Below are positions 10,640 to 21,077 of a stretch of DNA of 64,000 nt, one piece after another. The stretch is from Hygrocybe punicea (taxonomy: Eukaryota > Basidiomycota > Agaricomycetes > Agaricales > Hygrophoraceae). The translations under genes and the position numbers were made by a program. The notes beneath the pieces were generated by a model. It was given only the letters and a program-made list of their open reading frames with translations, ran no database searches and was not told where the DNA came from. Every line of letters starts with the position of its first letter. The stretch's first letter is position 1. Location of the stretch: contig OY744461.1 of NCBI GenBank assembly GCA_963556145.1, positions 1,550,001 through 1,614,000 on the forward strand, written 5' to 3'.

Positions 10640-11960
10640 TCTTGTTGTTCGTGGGTTTCTAATATCTAAATAACCTATCAGGAAGGGGTTTGTGGGTATA
10701 TGTATTATATGAATCAATAGAATGTAATAGTGAGGTCTCTTCAATTAAGAATTGAGACTTTGAGTAGGGATGAATAGCAATTGGGTGTGATGTACTGAAA
10801 ATACTAATATTCACTACTGGAATATAAAAATATGAACTAATGAATACTGATAACAATATTCACCAGTTGAATATGGACGGTTTTGGCTACAGGGCCTATT
10901 CAATCAAGAGTATCTCTAGGTATTATGATATCTGACTTAAATCCAAAGCTTCAAATGCACATTGGCTACTAGTTCAGGGATATCTTTAATACCTTTTGAA
11001 TACTCTGTTTTGTTTAGGATGAAACCTTAACCTTAGAAGTGTATCTAGCTGACTAATGCTGACTAATGCTGACTAACAAATTGAGTGAACTGAGTGAATT
11101 CTCCTTAATGACAAGGGGAACTCAGAGAATGATAGAATAAGAGTGAACTAGACTGGATTGCAAGCACTAGCCACTACAATGAGTAACTACTAGTACTAAG
11201 AGAATGAGGGATCACACTGTGTGAACCCAACTAAGAGTGACTACTGAGTGGTGAGGGGGGAAATCCTACTGACTACTGGAATTTGGGGGCCCTATTTATA
11301 CTGTTGGAGAACAATGGGGGACTGAGAACAATGGGAAAGTGGGAACAATAGGACTGAGTCATGAGAACAATGGATGGCATCAAAGAGGCTGTGAACAATG
11401 GGCTCTATCTCCATTTGTACTGTTTAGAACAAAGGACTGCTCAGAACAATAGACCATTGTCTTTATGTAAGCAGACTATCACAATCACTCTCTGATGCAT
11501 CCTATCTTATCATTATCTTATCATCCTCTTGTTCACATCTTATCTAATCATTTCCCATTATCTAGCTGAGCCGCTTTTGATCAATACAAGTAAACAAGAT
11601 TTGTAATCAATCCATTACTGCTAATATAGGTAAGAATGCTAGTTGGGCTTGTCTTTTTGCACGCGCAATACAGAGAAATATATAATAAATACTAATGAGT
11701 GGGGGATGTGCCTCTGTGCACCATACATAAACGGCTAGGTCTGGGCATTGCTAGTGAAGCCATAATAAATGATATAAAGGTAAGCATATATGCTATTTGT
11801 GTCTGTTCACTAGCATGCGTAATGTGGAAAGGCATAGAATGGGCACTAATGAGTGTAGGTGTGCATCCATAGTGTTGCACTTAAATATCTAAGTCCGTGG
11901 TCCGATGGTAAACCCATGACATTACACCCAAAAACACTTGGGGTCATGACAACGTTTTGA
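10640..11960 (+). mobile_element. LTR-like insertion between helicase and DUF6589 genes
   Basis: It has the same layout as the 21221-22975 LTR-like body but little identity: a GTGAGGTCT...GACTTTGAGT block near the start, tandem GACTAATGCT words, a TATA-like CCCTATTTATACT, a tail of repeated GAACAATGGG words, and the shared end TCATGACAACGTT (11944-11956). No coding domain, so a solo LTR of a distant relative is the best reading. The left boundary is uncertain. 10402-10640 before it holds nothing recognisable. Confidence 0.4.
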
Positions 11961-11991
11961 GAGATGACAATTTAAGTTTCTTCTCACCATC

Positions 11992-14822
11992 CTAAAGAAT
12001 GTTTGGCACTGATCTGGCCGCATCATTCGGGTGAGCTCGGCGGTTGGTTTTAAATATGAGGAGATTGTGTTCTCGAACATTGTGGGCTACTTTCCACACC
12101 AGATTGGCCATATTCGATGTAGTGTGAGACGACCCTCGATAACCTCGCATGGCAACGCCAACTTGCTTCTTTATTTTATTTAGATAGTCGATGCCAGCTG
12201 ATATATTACTGAGGTGATCCCAACTGGCATATAATTCCTTTGCATTGAAGAGGGCCTGCGAGAAATTACATTAGATACATCAAATTATGGACAGATACTA
12301 CCTTGAGGTATCCAATGAGATGTTCAATATTCAAGTCAATACCCATCCAGTGCCCTGCAAGTCCAGATGGATTGACAAGCATACAGTCTCGCATAATGTC
12401 ACTGAAAACGATTAGTACTACATCTGGTAGTAGGATCCGCTTACTTACGCAAAGTCCTGACCCCACATGAGCTTGAGATTTCGAATGAAATGGAGCAATT
12501 CAGCACTGTAGTTGTTAGAACCCACGCCTCGGAACATCATAGCCAATTGGCCAAGTATGTCTTCAATCTGTCCCCAGTCTCCATCTGAAATAGACTTCAC
12601 GAGTTCTGATACATAAAGAAGGTTGCGAATGAGAAGGCGTATGTTCTGGTGGGCGCGATCTGCTTGTGGGTCGTCTGATTGGATGCACGGTGCAGGATCA
12701 TGATCTTAATCCTCACTAGACTCTGATATCGGCTCATCGTCGACTATCGCTGGTGGTGCATCCTCATTTAATCCATTCTGGTTGAGCACGTTGGCTGTCT
12801 TGCGTTTTTTCTTCAGCTGGAACTGTTCCTCCATTGGCGTTGCATATTTCAAGATGATTTGTTTGGAAATATCAAGAAGTTGTGCCGAGGTCAGATTCGA
12901 GGCGGCAAACAGCTCCAATGAAGAGAAGCCACACTCTGCATGCCAGGCTTGAAGAATGATACCATGTAAAATCTGCATAAGGGTGGCTAGGAGAGTATGG
13001 TAGTTGGGTTTGTCATTTGACAGACGAGTTTTGTCAAGCAATGCAAAATAGTACTTGAGGCTGCCGAGTTGGTTGATTGCACCTTGATGAATCTTGAGCA
13101 GAGCCCAGACAAGGTTAAGGCACTTGTGGAATAACCCGTAACGAAGCTGGATGTTGTCAAGGCAAAGGAAAGAGTTGAGGTCCTTGACGTGCATAACTTT
13201 TGCACCATGGATCCAAGCATTTGTGAGCTGATCATTGAAACTTGGTACGGCAAAGTTGTCCATCTCTTTCTGGGTGTGTTTGAGCTGTTCTTCGTAAATG
13301 TTATGCCAAATTTGGATTGTTCCGGGTACAGTTGCTTCATTGATTGTTGTGACTCATAACGGAAACATCTCTGTCTTCTCGAGAACCATTGGACATCGAG
13401 ATTTGTGCTGTAGCTCAAGGGAAGTAGCATAGCTCTCAAAATGTTTGGAGTAAGACGTAAGGACACGAACAATGATAACCTGCATCTGAAAAAAAGTTGA
13501 TTGGAGTTGCGTCATGGTTGGTTGGATATGGAGATCAAAATTGAGGTCAGGCGCAGTATTCGCCCGTGCAATTATGGGAGCAAGGAGTAGTTTTGTAGGG
13601 TCAGTGCATGGGATTTTGTAAATGACAGCAAATGTCCCAGATTGAACTTTTGCAGGCGCATCGGTTCGTTGTTCTACAAATATAGAAGTCGAAATATTGA
13701 TGTCATCCCAGGCAAGTGAGTGAGGCCCTCTGGCAACCACTGTTGCAAGTTGGATGCACTGGATGCCAAGATTGGAAACAAGAGTGAGGATGGAATCGAA
13801 CGATACCAAGAGCCCACAATGAAAAAGTGCATCGATGGTCTGGCGCTGGCAGCCAGTTGTCCAGAGAAAGAGCGCAAAGATGGCTTGAAAGCTAAGGCTA
13901 TGAGAGGAGCAGGAATTGGCCAGTTGGGCAATGATTATGTAGCACAACTAGGGTACAGTGACTCAGTGACCGTTAAAAATGATAATGTGGAGAAACTTAC
14001 AGAATTGGGTTGTTTCAGCTTGTTTTTGGCCAACGCTGTTTCAGTCCAAGCAACTTTCATCAAAACAAAAGTGAGTATGGGTGCATCTCCTCGGGTGATA
14101 GTTCCAATGACCATTGGTTGATGAGTTCAGGTGAAATGTCTGCAGTTTTCATGGAAAAAGATTTCCTCACGATATCCATCTCATCACTGATAATCTTCCC
14201 AATAACCTCTATCCCTCCATGATGCATCCACTCCTGCAAACATTCCCTTCCTTCGTGGGACTCCATTAACACATCTAAGACCTGTCCCATCTTACCACCG
14301 GTCTTGCAGATGCCTTTTCTGAACTGATAACCCTCGGGAGTGTCAACTTTTAGCACATGGATCAATAGGTCCACTTGCCCAAGCTTCCCATGGCGAAGAA
14401 TTTTGCCAGCGTTCTGAAGATGAGTCTCTGGAGAGATGCCAGGTCTACCGCAGCTTTGATGCTTGAGAGGGGAGCTGGGAGTAAAGATCCCAGACTGTAT
14501 GTCAGGAGAGATGTCGGGGTGAGAAGTGTTGATGATAGGTGTTGATGATAGGTGTAGCAAACCGGGGAGAAGCGAAGCCAACTGAAGTGGCAGAATCAGA
14601 GGGTTGAGTCGGGGAGTTATTGGGGTCAAATGAATTGGCATACATCCAAGAGGTGCCCAGCAGTGGGATTGATGGAAGATGATCAGGTGGAATGTTGGTA
14701 GACGATTTCGGATGGTGAACAAAGCAGAATGGAGCCCCAAGCAAAGGCAAAGGCATTGGTCGGTGAGCAGTTGATTCATTGGGAGCTCGGACTGACAAGG
14801 AGCTGTTGGAACTAGTAGCCAT
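11992..14822 (-). pseudogene. DUF6589-domain protein, decayed
   Basis: DUF6589 proteins are basidiomycete-specific, abundant and of unknown function. The start is ATG at 14822. Recognisable pieces in order are CLQEWMHHGGIEVIGKI, IIAQLANSCSSHS, SLAWDDINISTSIFVEQR, VPSFNDQLTNAW, RYGLFHKCLNLVWALLK, a basic/acidic linker, FRGVGSNNYSAELLHF and LVNPSGLAGHWMGIDLN. Introns fit at about 13988-13933, 12449-12401 and 12304-12256; the stop is TAG at 11992. Damage: a 13-bp tandem duplication at 14526-14551 shifts the frame, another shift lies near 14110, TGA at 13354-13356 is at a probable CGA site, and TAA is at 12706-12708 (a 42-nt intron there could also remove it). The conserved D and DQLT/GLFH motifs invite comparison with RNase-H-fold transposases, but that is inference. 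Confidence 0.7.
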
Positions 14823-14916
14823 CAATGTCGAGCCAAGAATATTAATATTGCTAAATGCTTTGTGAGCTATTGCTAAGTGCTTTGTGAACTATTACAAAAT
14901 GTTAAGATCTTTCGCA
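14823..14916. promoter_or_regulatory. Upstream region of the DUF6589 gene
   Basis: Only 94 bp separate the start codon from the inverted repeat, with duplicated GCTAARTGCTTTGTGARCTATT words (14850-14894). Promoter elements would have to lie here or in the inverted repeat; none is recognisable by eye. Confidence 0.3.
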
Positions 14917-14985
14917 CCAAATCCGGGTTGCCAAGGACAAATCATGTATTATATTTTATTTGTTTAATCATGTGAATTCCTTTTT
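14917..14985 (-). repeat. Right inverted repeat of the RecQ/DUF6589 element, inner part
   Basis: Reverse complement of 8188-8256 with about six mismatches over 69 bp. It stops abruptly where the Ngaro element begins. Confidence 0.75.
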
Positions 14986-14986
14986 C

Positions 14987-15321
14987 GTTTTTTAAACTAA
15001 GTTTACATTTGGCTAATCACGCGGTCACACACTTACTGTCCCTCGACACCCAGTGTGTCTCCATCACTGCCGTCTGTCACTGTCACCAGCTGACACACTC
15101 GCTGGAGCTGTCGCCTGCTGACAGCCCACTGTTTGCCGTCCCCACTTGACGTCAAATCTTACGCTGCCTTATGGCACTTCTTTCTGCCAGTGAGCTATAT
15201 ATCTTGGAAACACCCCAAGGGCCTCCTAAGCCCCTTGTCTTGTTTCCGAGGTATGCCCCACTTCTTTTGCCACTTTCCTTACTTACCTTGTCTCGTCTCC
15301 TAGTTAACTGCAGCGTGTATT
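14987..15321 (+). repeat. Split direct repeat A1
   Basis: Starts GTTTTTTAAACTAAG and ends TTAACTGCAGCGTGTA. It matches A2 at 18497-18836 at about 95 percent. Confidence 0.85.
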
Positions 15322-15475
15322 TTTTTTTTGGGATGATTCGGATAACCCCCATCATCTTTCTCTCTCTTCGGCCACGCTTCACATGTCATCACTCCCCTCG
15401 CCGGTGCTTGAGGAATTCGGCAACGCACCTGCTTTATGTACTTGCCGCAAGAACCCGTAGCTCTTTGATATAGTT

Positions 15476-17101
15476 ATGCCTGTCAATGTCTCTCGCTTTT
15501 GTGATCTCCTCAGTTTGCACCCTAACCAGAGCCTTGTTCACTCTGTCTGCCACGGGCTGCAGGTTGGATTCTGGCCCTGGGCCAAGTTTGACCCTGCTCG
15601 GCCACTCACGTGGGACAATTCCGTGCGTGCCCTTCACAATCCCGCAGAATGGGACTTCATCCAGTCACAATGGGACAAAGAAGTCTCTCTTGGCTGCTTT
15701 TCTTCTGCCTTTGGCCCTCACCTCCTCCCTGGCATGCATGGCATACTGATCGGAGTTGTACCCAAACCCGGCACGTCGACATTCCGCCTCGTCGTTGATC
15801 AAAGCACTGAGCCATTCTCTCTCAATTCCCTCATTCCCCAGGACAAGGTCGCCGTTCCGCTCGATGGTCTCCATCAATTGGGCCATGCCCTTCGCCATGT
15901 CCACTCCATCCATGGGCCCCACACCCGCCTGGTTGTTTTCAAGTCTGACGTCTCCCAAGCTTATCAGCGTCTGCCCATGCACCCGCTTTGGCAGCTTCGT
16001 CAAATCATCATGGTCGATGGCCTCTGACATGTCGACGGTTGTAATAACTTTGGCAACAGGGGTGCCGGCATCTGGGGTGCCTTCATGGGCCTCGTCATCT
16101 GGATTGCAATCTTCATTAAGTACATTTGCAACCTCTTCGCCTACGTTGACGACACTTTTTCTTGGGATTTTGAAGGCAACGTTCTTTGGTATACACCTTT
16201 CCACAAGGCCTTGCCTGCTAAGCAAGCTCGTCTTTTGATGTTGTGGGATGACATTTGGCTTCCACATGATGAATCCAAACAGCTCGCTGGGCCCGTCTTA
16301 CCCATCATTGGCTTCGACGTCGACCCCAACGCCATGACTTTTAGCATGTCACCCAAACAACGCCAAGACCTCCTCATTGCCATCCGTGACTTCGCTCGAC
16401 CGGGACTCCATTGCCCTCTACGCGATTTCCAATGGCTCGCCGGCTGGATGAACTGGTCATTGAACATTTATCCCCTCCTGCAGCCTGGCCTCTCCATTCT
16501 ATACCGCAAAATGGCCAGAAAGTCACAGCCCCGCCAACTCGTCTGGATCAGCGTGGAACTCTGTCATGAACTCTTGTGGTTCACCGGCCACCTTGAATCT
16601 CTGCCTGGCATCCTTCTCATTGAGTCCTCTACCTGGGACCCCCCTGCTGCCGATGCCATCCTTTTCATGGACGCTTCCTTCCTTGGCCTCGGCTTCTGGT
16701 GCCCCGCTCTGTCCCTCGGATTCCAGTGCCTGGTGCCCGACCCGTCCTTCGACCGCATCTTTTATTGGGAAGCCCTTGCTGTCCTCTCTGCCCTCCACTG
16801 GGTTTTGACATCTGCGCCACGTTCCCCTCGTCGCATCGCCATTTTTACTGATAATTCTAATACGGTCGACCTTTTCAATAGCCTACATGCCCAGCCCATC
16901 TATAACCCTATCCTCATCACAGCCATCGACCTCCTTTTGGCCTCTTGCACTGAGCTTCGTGTCTTTCATGTCCCCTCCGACAACGCCGTCGCCGATGCCC
17001 TTTCCCATTTCCACAATGCCTCCATTCTGTCTTCTTTCCCTCATTTCACCATCTCCCCATTCATACCCCCTCATCTGTTGCTGGGGGTGGCCCTACAATG
17101 A
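15476..17101 (+). pseudogene. Reverse transcriptase-RNase H of the Ngaro element
   Basis: One frame from ATG at 15476 to TGA at 17099-17101, broken only by TGA at 16025-16027 in DGL-HVDGCNNFGNR, where relatives usually have Arg (CGA to TGA). RT core: FRLVVDQSTEPFSLNSLI, VVFKSDVSQAYQRLPMHP, the catalytic box FAYVDDTFS (about 16133) and LPIIGFDVDP. RNase H: ILFMDASFLGLGFW, FYWEALAVLSALH, IFTDNSNTVDLFNS and SDNAVADALSHFHN. It is flanked by the tyrosine recombinase ORF, whose start overlaps this stop as ATGA. Confidence 0.85.
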
Positions 17102-18237
17102 ACCCGCTTGGATGGTCCCGTTGTAGTAGGGACTAGGGGTCCCTACTGGTGCCTCAGTGGTCTCGGGGTGGTGTGACAAGCTGAAGTCTCATAGTCTATC
17201 TACACAAAAGGTAATCCTACAGATCGTGGGAATAGTCACGTGATCTACTGGTAGTAGTGGGGCACTACCCACTACTACACCGTCAGCCTGTTTGGGTTGC
17301 TTGGACCCACGACTGCCTCGTCCACGAATGGGCCATCGCCCTCGGTATCTCTCTTGAACATTCTTCCATGCTTGCCTATTCATCTGCTCTCCGTTCCTAT
17401 ATTTCTTTTTGCACCGCTCACCATTTTTCCCTTGCCCCCACTCCCCAAACCCTTAGTTTTTTTACCGTCTATATGTGTCATCACATCAAGCCTAGTTCCG
17501 TTTCCGCGTACTTGTCTGGTGTATGTACTCAGCTTGAACCTTTCTGCCCCGACGTCCATTCCGCCTGGCTTCATCCCCTTGTCACTCGTACCCTCTGTGG
17601 TTGCAAGAAGATGCATGCTGTTGGTACCACCCAGAAATGGCCTCTCCTCCGCTCCGAGCTTGTTTCCCTTCACGATACTTATCACCCCTCTTTTGAACAC
17701 GATGACAAGCTGTTCCTCTCCCTCCTCCTCGTGAGATTCCATGCTCTCACTTGTCTCAGTGAGTTGGTGTGGCCGGATAGCGTTTCCCTATGCGATTACC
17801 AAAAGATAGTCATGCGGCACTCAGTGCAATTCCTGCCAGAAGGTTTTTCCTTCCACCTGCCTGGGCATAAGGCTGACAGGCTATTGGAAGGCAACACCAT
17901 ACTCCTTTGATGTCTCCCTGACCGCGACGATCCCGTTTCTGCTTTCGAATCCTACCTCACTTCCCGTGACCTTCTCTTTCCCCTCCACCCGGAGCTTTGG
18001 CTCCACCACGACGGCTCCGTGCCCCTTCGTTCCTGGTTCCTCGGCCGTTTACACTTTCCCACCGAAGTTGCTGGCCAGTCCCTCTGCTCTGGTGGCGCGA
18101 CTGCCCTCGCCCGTGACGGTGTTCCTCTTGATCAAATTCAGGCCATTGGCCATTGGGCTTCCGAGACCTTTCGCATCTACATTCATCAACACCCTGCTCT
18201 CCTCACTGCGCATCTCATGCCTCGCGCATCGTTCTAA
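17098..18237 (+). pseudogene. Tyrosine recombinase of the Ngaro element, interrupted
   Basis: The ATG at 17098 overlaps the RT stop (ATGA). The frame continues MNPLGWSRQPVWVAW once the 158-bp insertion at 17122-17279 and one target copy are disregarded. SAM-like N-domain: LAYSSALRSYISFC. Catalytic region: SLCSGGATALARDGV and IGHWASETFRIYIHQH with the Tyr nucleophile. Two catalytic Arg positions read Cys (TCLSELVWPD and QSLCSGG in place of the usual LRxGE and HSLRSGG), both explicable by CGN to TGN. TGA at 17908-17910 is another probable CGA site. Inactive. Confidence 0.8.
17122..17279. mobile_element. 158-bp mini-LTR-like insertion with 4-bp target duplication
   Basis: It begins TGTAGTAGGGAC and ends CCCACTACTACA, so the outer 8 bp are inverted (TGTAGTAG/CTACTACA) and have the TG...CA form of LTRs. 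It is flanked by CCGT at 17118-17121 and 17280-17283. Taking it out restores the recombinase frame exactly. No coding capacity; it could be a solo mini-LTR (TRIM/SMART-like). Confidence 0.7.
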
Positions 18238-18368
18238 TCTTTCATTTTATTCTTTCTTCTCCTCCCCCTTTCTTTCCTTTTTGTTTTTGCTTTTCGTTTA
18301 CATGCAGTCCCATCCACCTTCTCCTCTCTCGTTTTTCCCTCCCACCTCTCCCTCTTCTTAGCCTTTTA

Positions 18369-19024
18369 TGGTTCCTCATTGTAAAACACACACCAAAAAG
18401 AATCACTACGTTCCCGGACTGCGCCCCTGTTTCAGGGTGCGGTCGCGTTTCCTATTCCCTTTCCATACATCCCAAAAGTGGCCGGTGTGATTAGTTGTTT
18501 TTTAAACTAAGTTTACATTTGGCTAATCACGCGGTCACACACTTGATGTCCCTCGACACCCAGCATGTCTCCATCACTGCCGTCTGTCACTGTCACCAGC
18601 TGACACACTCGCTGGAGCTGTCACCCGCTGACAGCCCGCTGTTTGCCATCCCCGCTTGACATCAAATCTTACGCTGCCTTATGGCACTTCTTTCTGCCAG
18701 CGAGCTATATATCTTGGAAATGCCCCAAGGGCCTCCTAAGCCCCTTGTCTCGTTTCCAAGGTATGCCCTGCTTCTTTTGCCCACTTTCCTTACTTACCTT
18801 GTCTTGTCTCCTAGTTAACTGCAGCATGTATTTTCCATAACCCACCTCTACCCGCCCATTTCTTTTTCTCTTCTTTCCTTTTTTTTCCGTTGCTAGCTCA
18901 TGGTTCCTCATTGTAAAACACACCAAAAAGAATCACTACATTCCCAGACTGCGCTGCTGTTTCAGGGCACGGTCGCGTTTCCTATTCCCTTTCCATATAT
19001 CCCAAAAGTGGCCAGTGTGATTAG
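18369..19024 (+). repeat. Split direct repeats B1, A2, B2
   Basis: B1 (18369-18494) and B2 (18900-19024) share GTTCCTCATTGTAAAAC through CCAGTGTGATTAG with a few changes. A2 (18497-18836) copies A1. B1 and A2 abut directly, and A2 and B2 are separated by about 60 bp of unrelated linker, matching the Ngaro pattern. Confidence 0.85.
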
Positions 19025-19025
19025 T

Positions 19026-19107
19026 AGGTGAATTTCCACGCTGTGGGCCATTTCAAACTCAATCATTCCAGTCCTTCTGTCGAAGCACTTGCTCGTCACA
19101 GAATGGC
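19026..19107 (-). repeat. Right inverted repeat of the RecQ/DUF6589 element, outer part
   Basis: Contains GGTGAATTTCCAC and CCTTCTGTCGAAG. It is the inverted counterpart of 8102-8187 and continues the homology broken at 14985. Confidence 0.65.
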
Positions 19108-19399
19108 ACTGGTCACGAGTCTACTATCCTCCATGGATGCGAAAATTCGAACTGTCTAAATTGCATGCAATTCGAAGTTTTCTTTCCTGAGTAGTCTGCC
19201 TTCTTTCGATCACGGCAAAGATAACAAGATAATGGATCCGCAGCACGCATTGGACGTATGGAACTCACAACAAAGGTGGCATCTGGCTGCTCACAAGAAC
19301 TGCCGTACCACATGACCAACCTCCTCGGATGACGGGCAATGGGAAGTTGAAGTGGAGGGTAAGTTGAATATACTCGGATTGTTGATTGAACCGAGTCGG
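19108..19399. other. Unassigned spacer
   Basis: A minus-strand frame over 19113-19412 reads through, but its composition is not convincing. Nothing else recognised. Confidence 0.4.
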
Positions 19400-20305
19400 T
19401 GTAGAGGGTCAACGTCCCTCTGAGTCCATATCATCGATATATCACGAATCCAGACCAACCTGATGCTGCCATTCGACTTGCATTTGAACCCGACGTAACC
19501 CGACGTGACGTGACGTGACGTGACGTGACGTGACCCGACGTGACCGATGTAACCCGACACATGCCGCTTTTGTGATGGCTGCTTTTGGGCTAAATCTGGC
19601 AGCCTCAAACGCCTCGGAGTTCCAATTCCAGGAGATGGATCTCATCGGACTCGATTCCCAATGTCGGACTTGCCCAATATATGCATCCCCTCATCCTCTT
19701 GGAGATACACTTGACGTTTTACATCTTTATCTTTTTATATTTGCATTCCTCTCCATTTCCCTGTCACTGTTGCTTTGCAACCCCCTCTTCACATCCCCAT
19801 TCCAACTTCTCTTTGTAGTTCCCATTGGCCGAAGTAGACAAGTCTGAAAGTAGCTACACACTCCTGTACTATAAAAACGGTCCTCGACGACCGTACAAAA
19901 ACAAAGAGATACCATTAGTCCCCGTTTCCCTTTAGTCAGAATCACCTTTTAATCCCTTCAAATGCTCATCCACGTAGACCCTTAGCTTTTTATAGTCCTC
20001 TTCGTCGTCTTTATCGTTGTTTCCGTATATTCGTTCATTGTTTCTGACCTGACCCAACCCGACCTGCCGTACCCGACATCGTCGGCATCATCGGGTTCTT
20101 CATTATTTGTCCGTTTTCACTCTGTTCATCGCCAGATTCGTCGTTATATGTTTAGTTTTACACAGCGGCTTACATCTTTACTTCCATTTCTATTTTTACT
20201 ATTACTCCCGACACTGACTTATCCACCGTCACTTCTACGCTGACACCCTCTGGTTAGGATCTTTTATCATTATAGTTCCGAAGCCACCCTGAACCCGCAT
20301 CTACA
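19400..20305 (-). mobile_element. Solo LTR, family shared with 53211-54093
   Basis: It starts TGTAGAGGGTCAACG and ends AACCCGCATCTACA. It is the reverse complement of the 883-bp LTR inside the gypsy element at 53211-54093, with differences including the length of a GACGT microsatellite (19494-19545). The flanks (GTCGG before, TCAGC after) give no clean target duplication, so the site has changed or the LTR is a recombination product. Confidence 0.7.
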
Positions 20306-21077
20306 TCAGCGAAGCAGAGGTGGAAGGAATGGAAGGAATGGAGAAATGGATTCAGACCTTCTGCCATCATGTCTTCGTTGACGTTGTCCAATGAAGGGCT
20401 GACAGGACAAGGGGCTGACAGCAAGAAGTCCATGACTGAAACTAAAGGAAGGCATCGGTGCGAGGTGCACATCCTACTCCAAACCTTGAGGTGTAGATGC
20501 CACATCCATACCACTAGAAGGAGAAGGATGTGGAGAGATTTTCATTTAGCTGTGCTAGAGGAACGCACATTGGACCTTTGCATCCACTCTACAACCTTTG
20601 CCTGGCTAGCTTCCTATGCACACAACTCTTCCTCCTCTCACCTGTGTCTTTCACAGCCATACAATCTGGGAGCGTCACTTACACGAAGACAAATTTTTTG
20701 CTGGTACCTTATGTTCATTGGAGTCGTTTCGCAGTGGAGTAGGAGTTGGAGAGGTCTCGATATCGGCAAAGACAGCTAGGCAGAATCTGAATCCAAGCTC
20801 CACATATTTCCGATGGCTATGATAAAATGAAAGCTCCGCTGCCCATCTCGTTGAACACTACTGTCGTTTTCTTCACCTTCGCCCCACTATCTAGCACCTG
20901 TCATACTGTCCACCTACTTGGACTGCTAGTCTTGTCAACCCCGAGCACCGTTACTGTACACAGGTCGAGGCTAACCACCAAGCAGTTCAGGTTCACAGCC
21001 AGCACGAGCATATGTCCACCATCTGCCCACACACCGACATCGATCCGCGCATGAAAAGTGTGCTGTCTGAACGTTGT
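20306..21077. other. Unassigned region
   Basis: Short open frames on both strands (for example plus 20616-20822, TIWERHLHEDKFFAGTL) may be remnants of a gene, but I cannot name one. The right side adjoins the LTR-like copy B. Confidence 0.35.

Larger units (their letters stand above)
14986..19024 (+). mobile_element. Ngaro/DIRS-type tyrosine-recombinase retrotransposon
   Basis: The order is A1 (14987-15321), RT-RNase H ORF, tyrosine recombinase ORF, B1 (18369-18494), A2 (18497-18836), B2 (18900-19024). This A1-ORFs-B1-A2-B2 arrangement is the split-direct-repeat structure known for Ngaro and PAT elements, which integrate by a tyrosine recombinase without target duplication. I find no gag ORF between A1 and the RT ORF, so this copy lacks it or it is supplied in trans. 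It inserted into the right inverted repeat of the RecQ/DUF6589 element. Both ORFs carry nonsense changes. Confidence 0.85.
8102..19107. mobile_element. Candidate DNA element with inverted ends carrying RecQ-like helicase and DUF6589 genes
   Basis: The ends are inverted repeats. 8188-8256 matches 14917-14985 in reverse complement at about 90 percent over 69 bp. The next outward block, 8102-8187, matches 19026-19107 at roughly 75 percent. The right repeat is therefore one unit cut in two by the Ngaro element at 14986-19024, and the homology resumes immediately on the far side. Between the ends are a RecQ-like helicase (plus) and a DUF6589 gene (minus), convergent, with an LTR-like insertion between them. 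Without the two insertions the unit is about 5.7 kb. I do not know a described fungal transposon with this gene pair. Both genes are decayed, so this copy is dead. Confidence 0.6.

Noticed and set aside
10640..11960. Assignment of the LTR-like segments to Ty1/copia
   Set aside because: No polymerase or integrase is attached to any copy in the window, so the superfamily cannot be decided.
15665..16267. 200-codon minus frame opposite the RT
   Set aside because: Antisense shadow of the reverse transcriptase.
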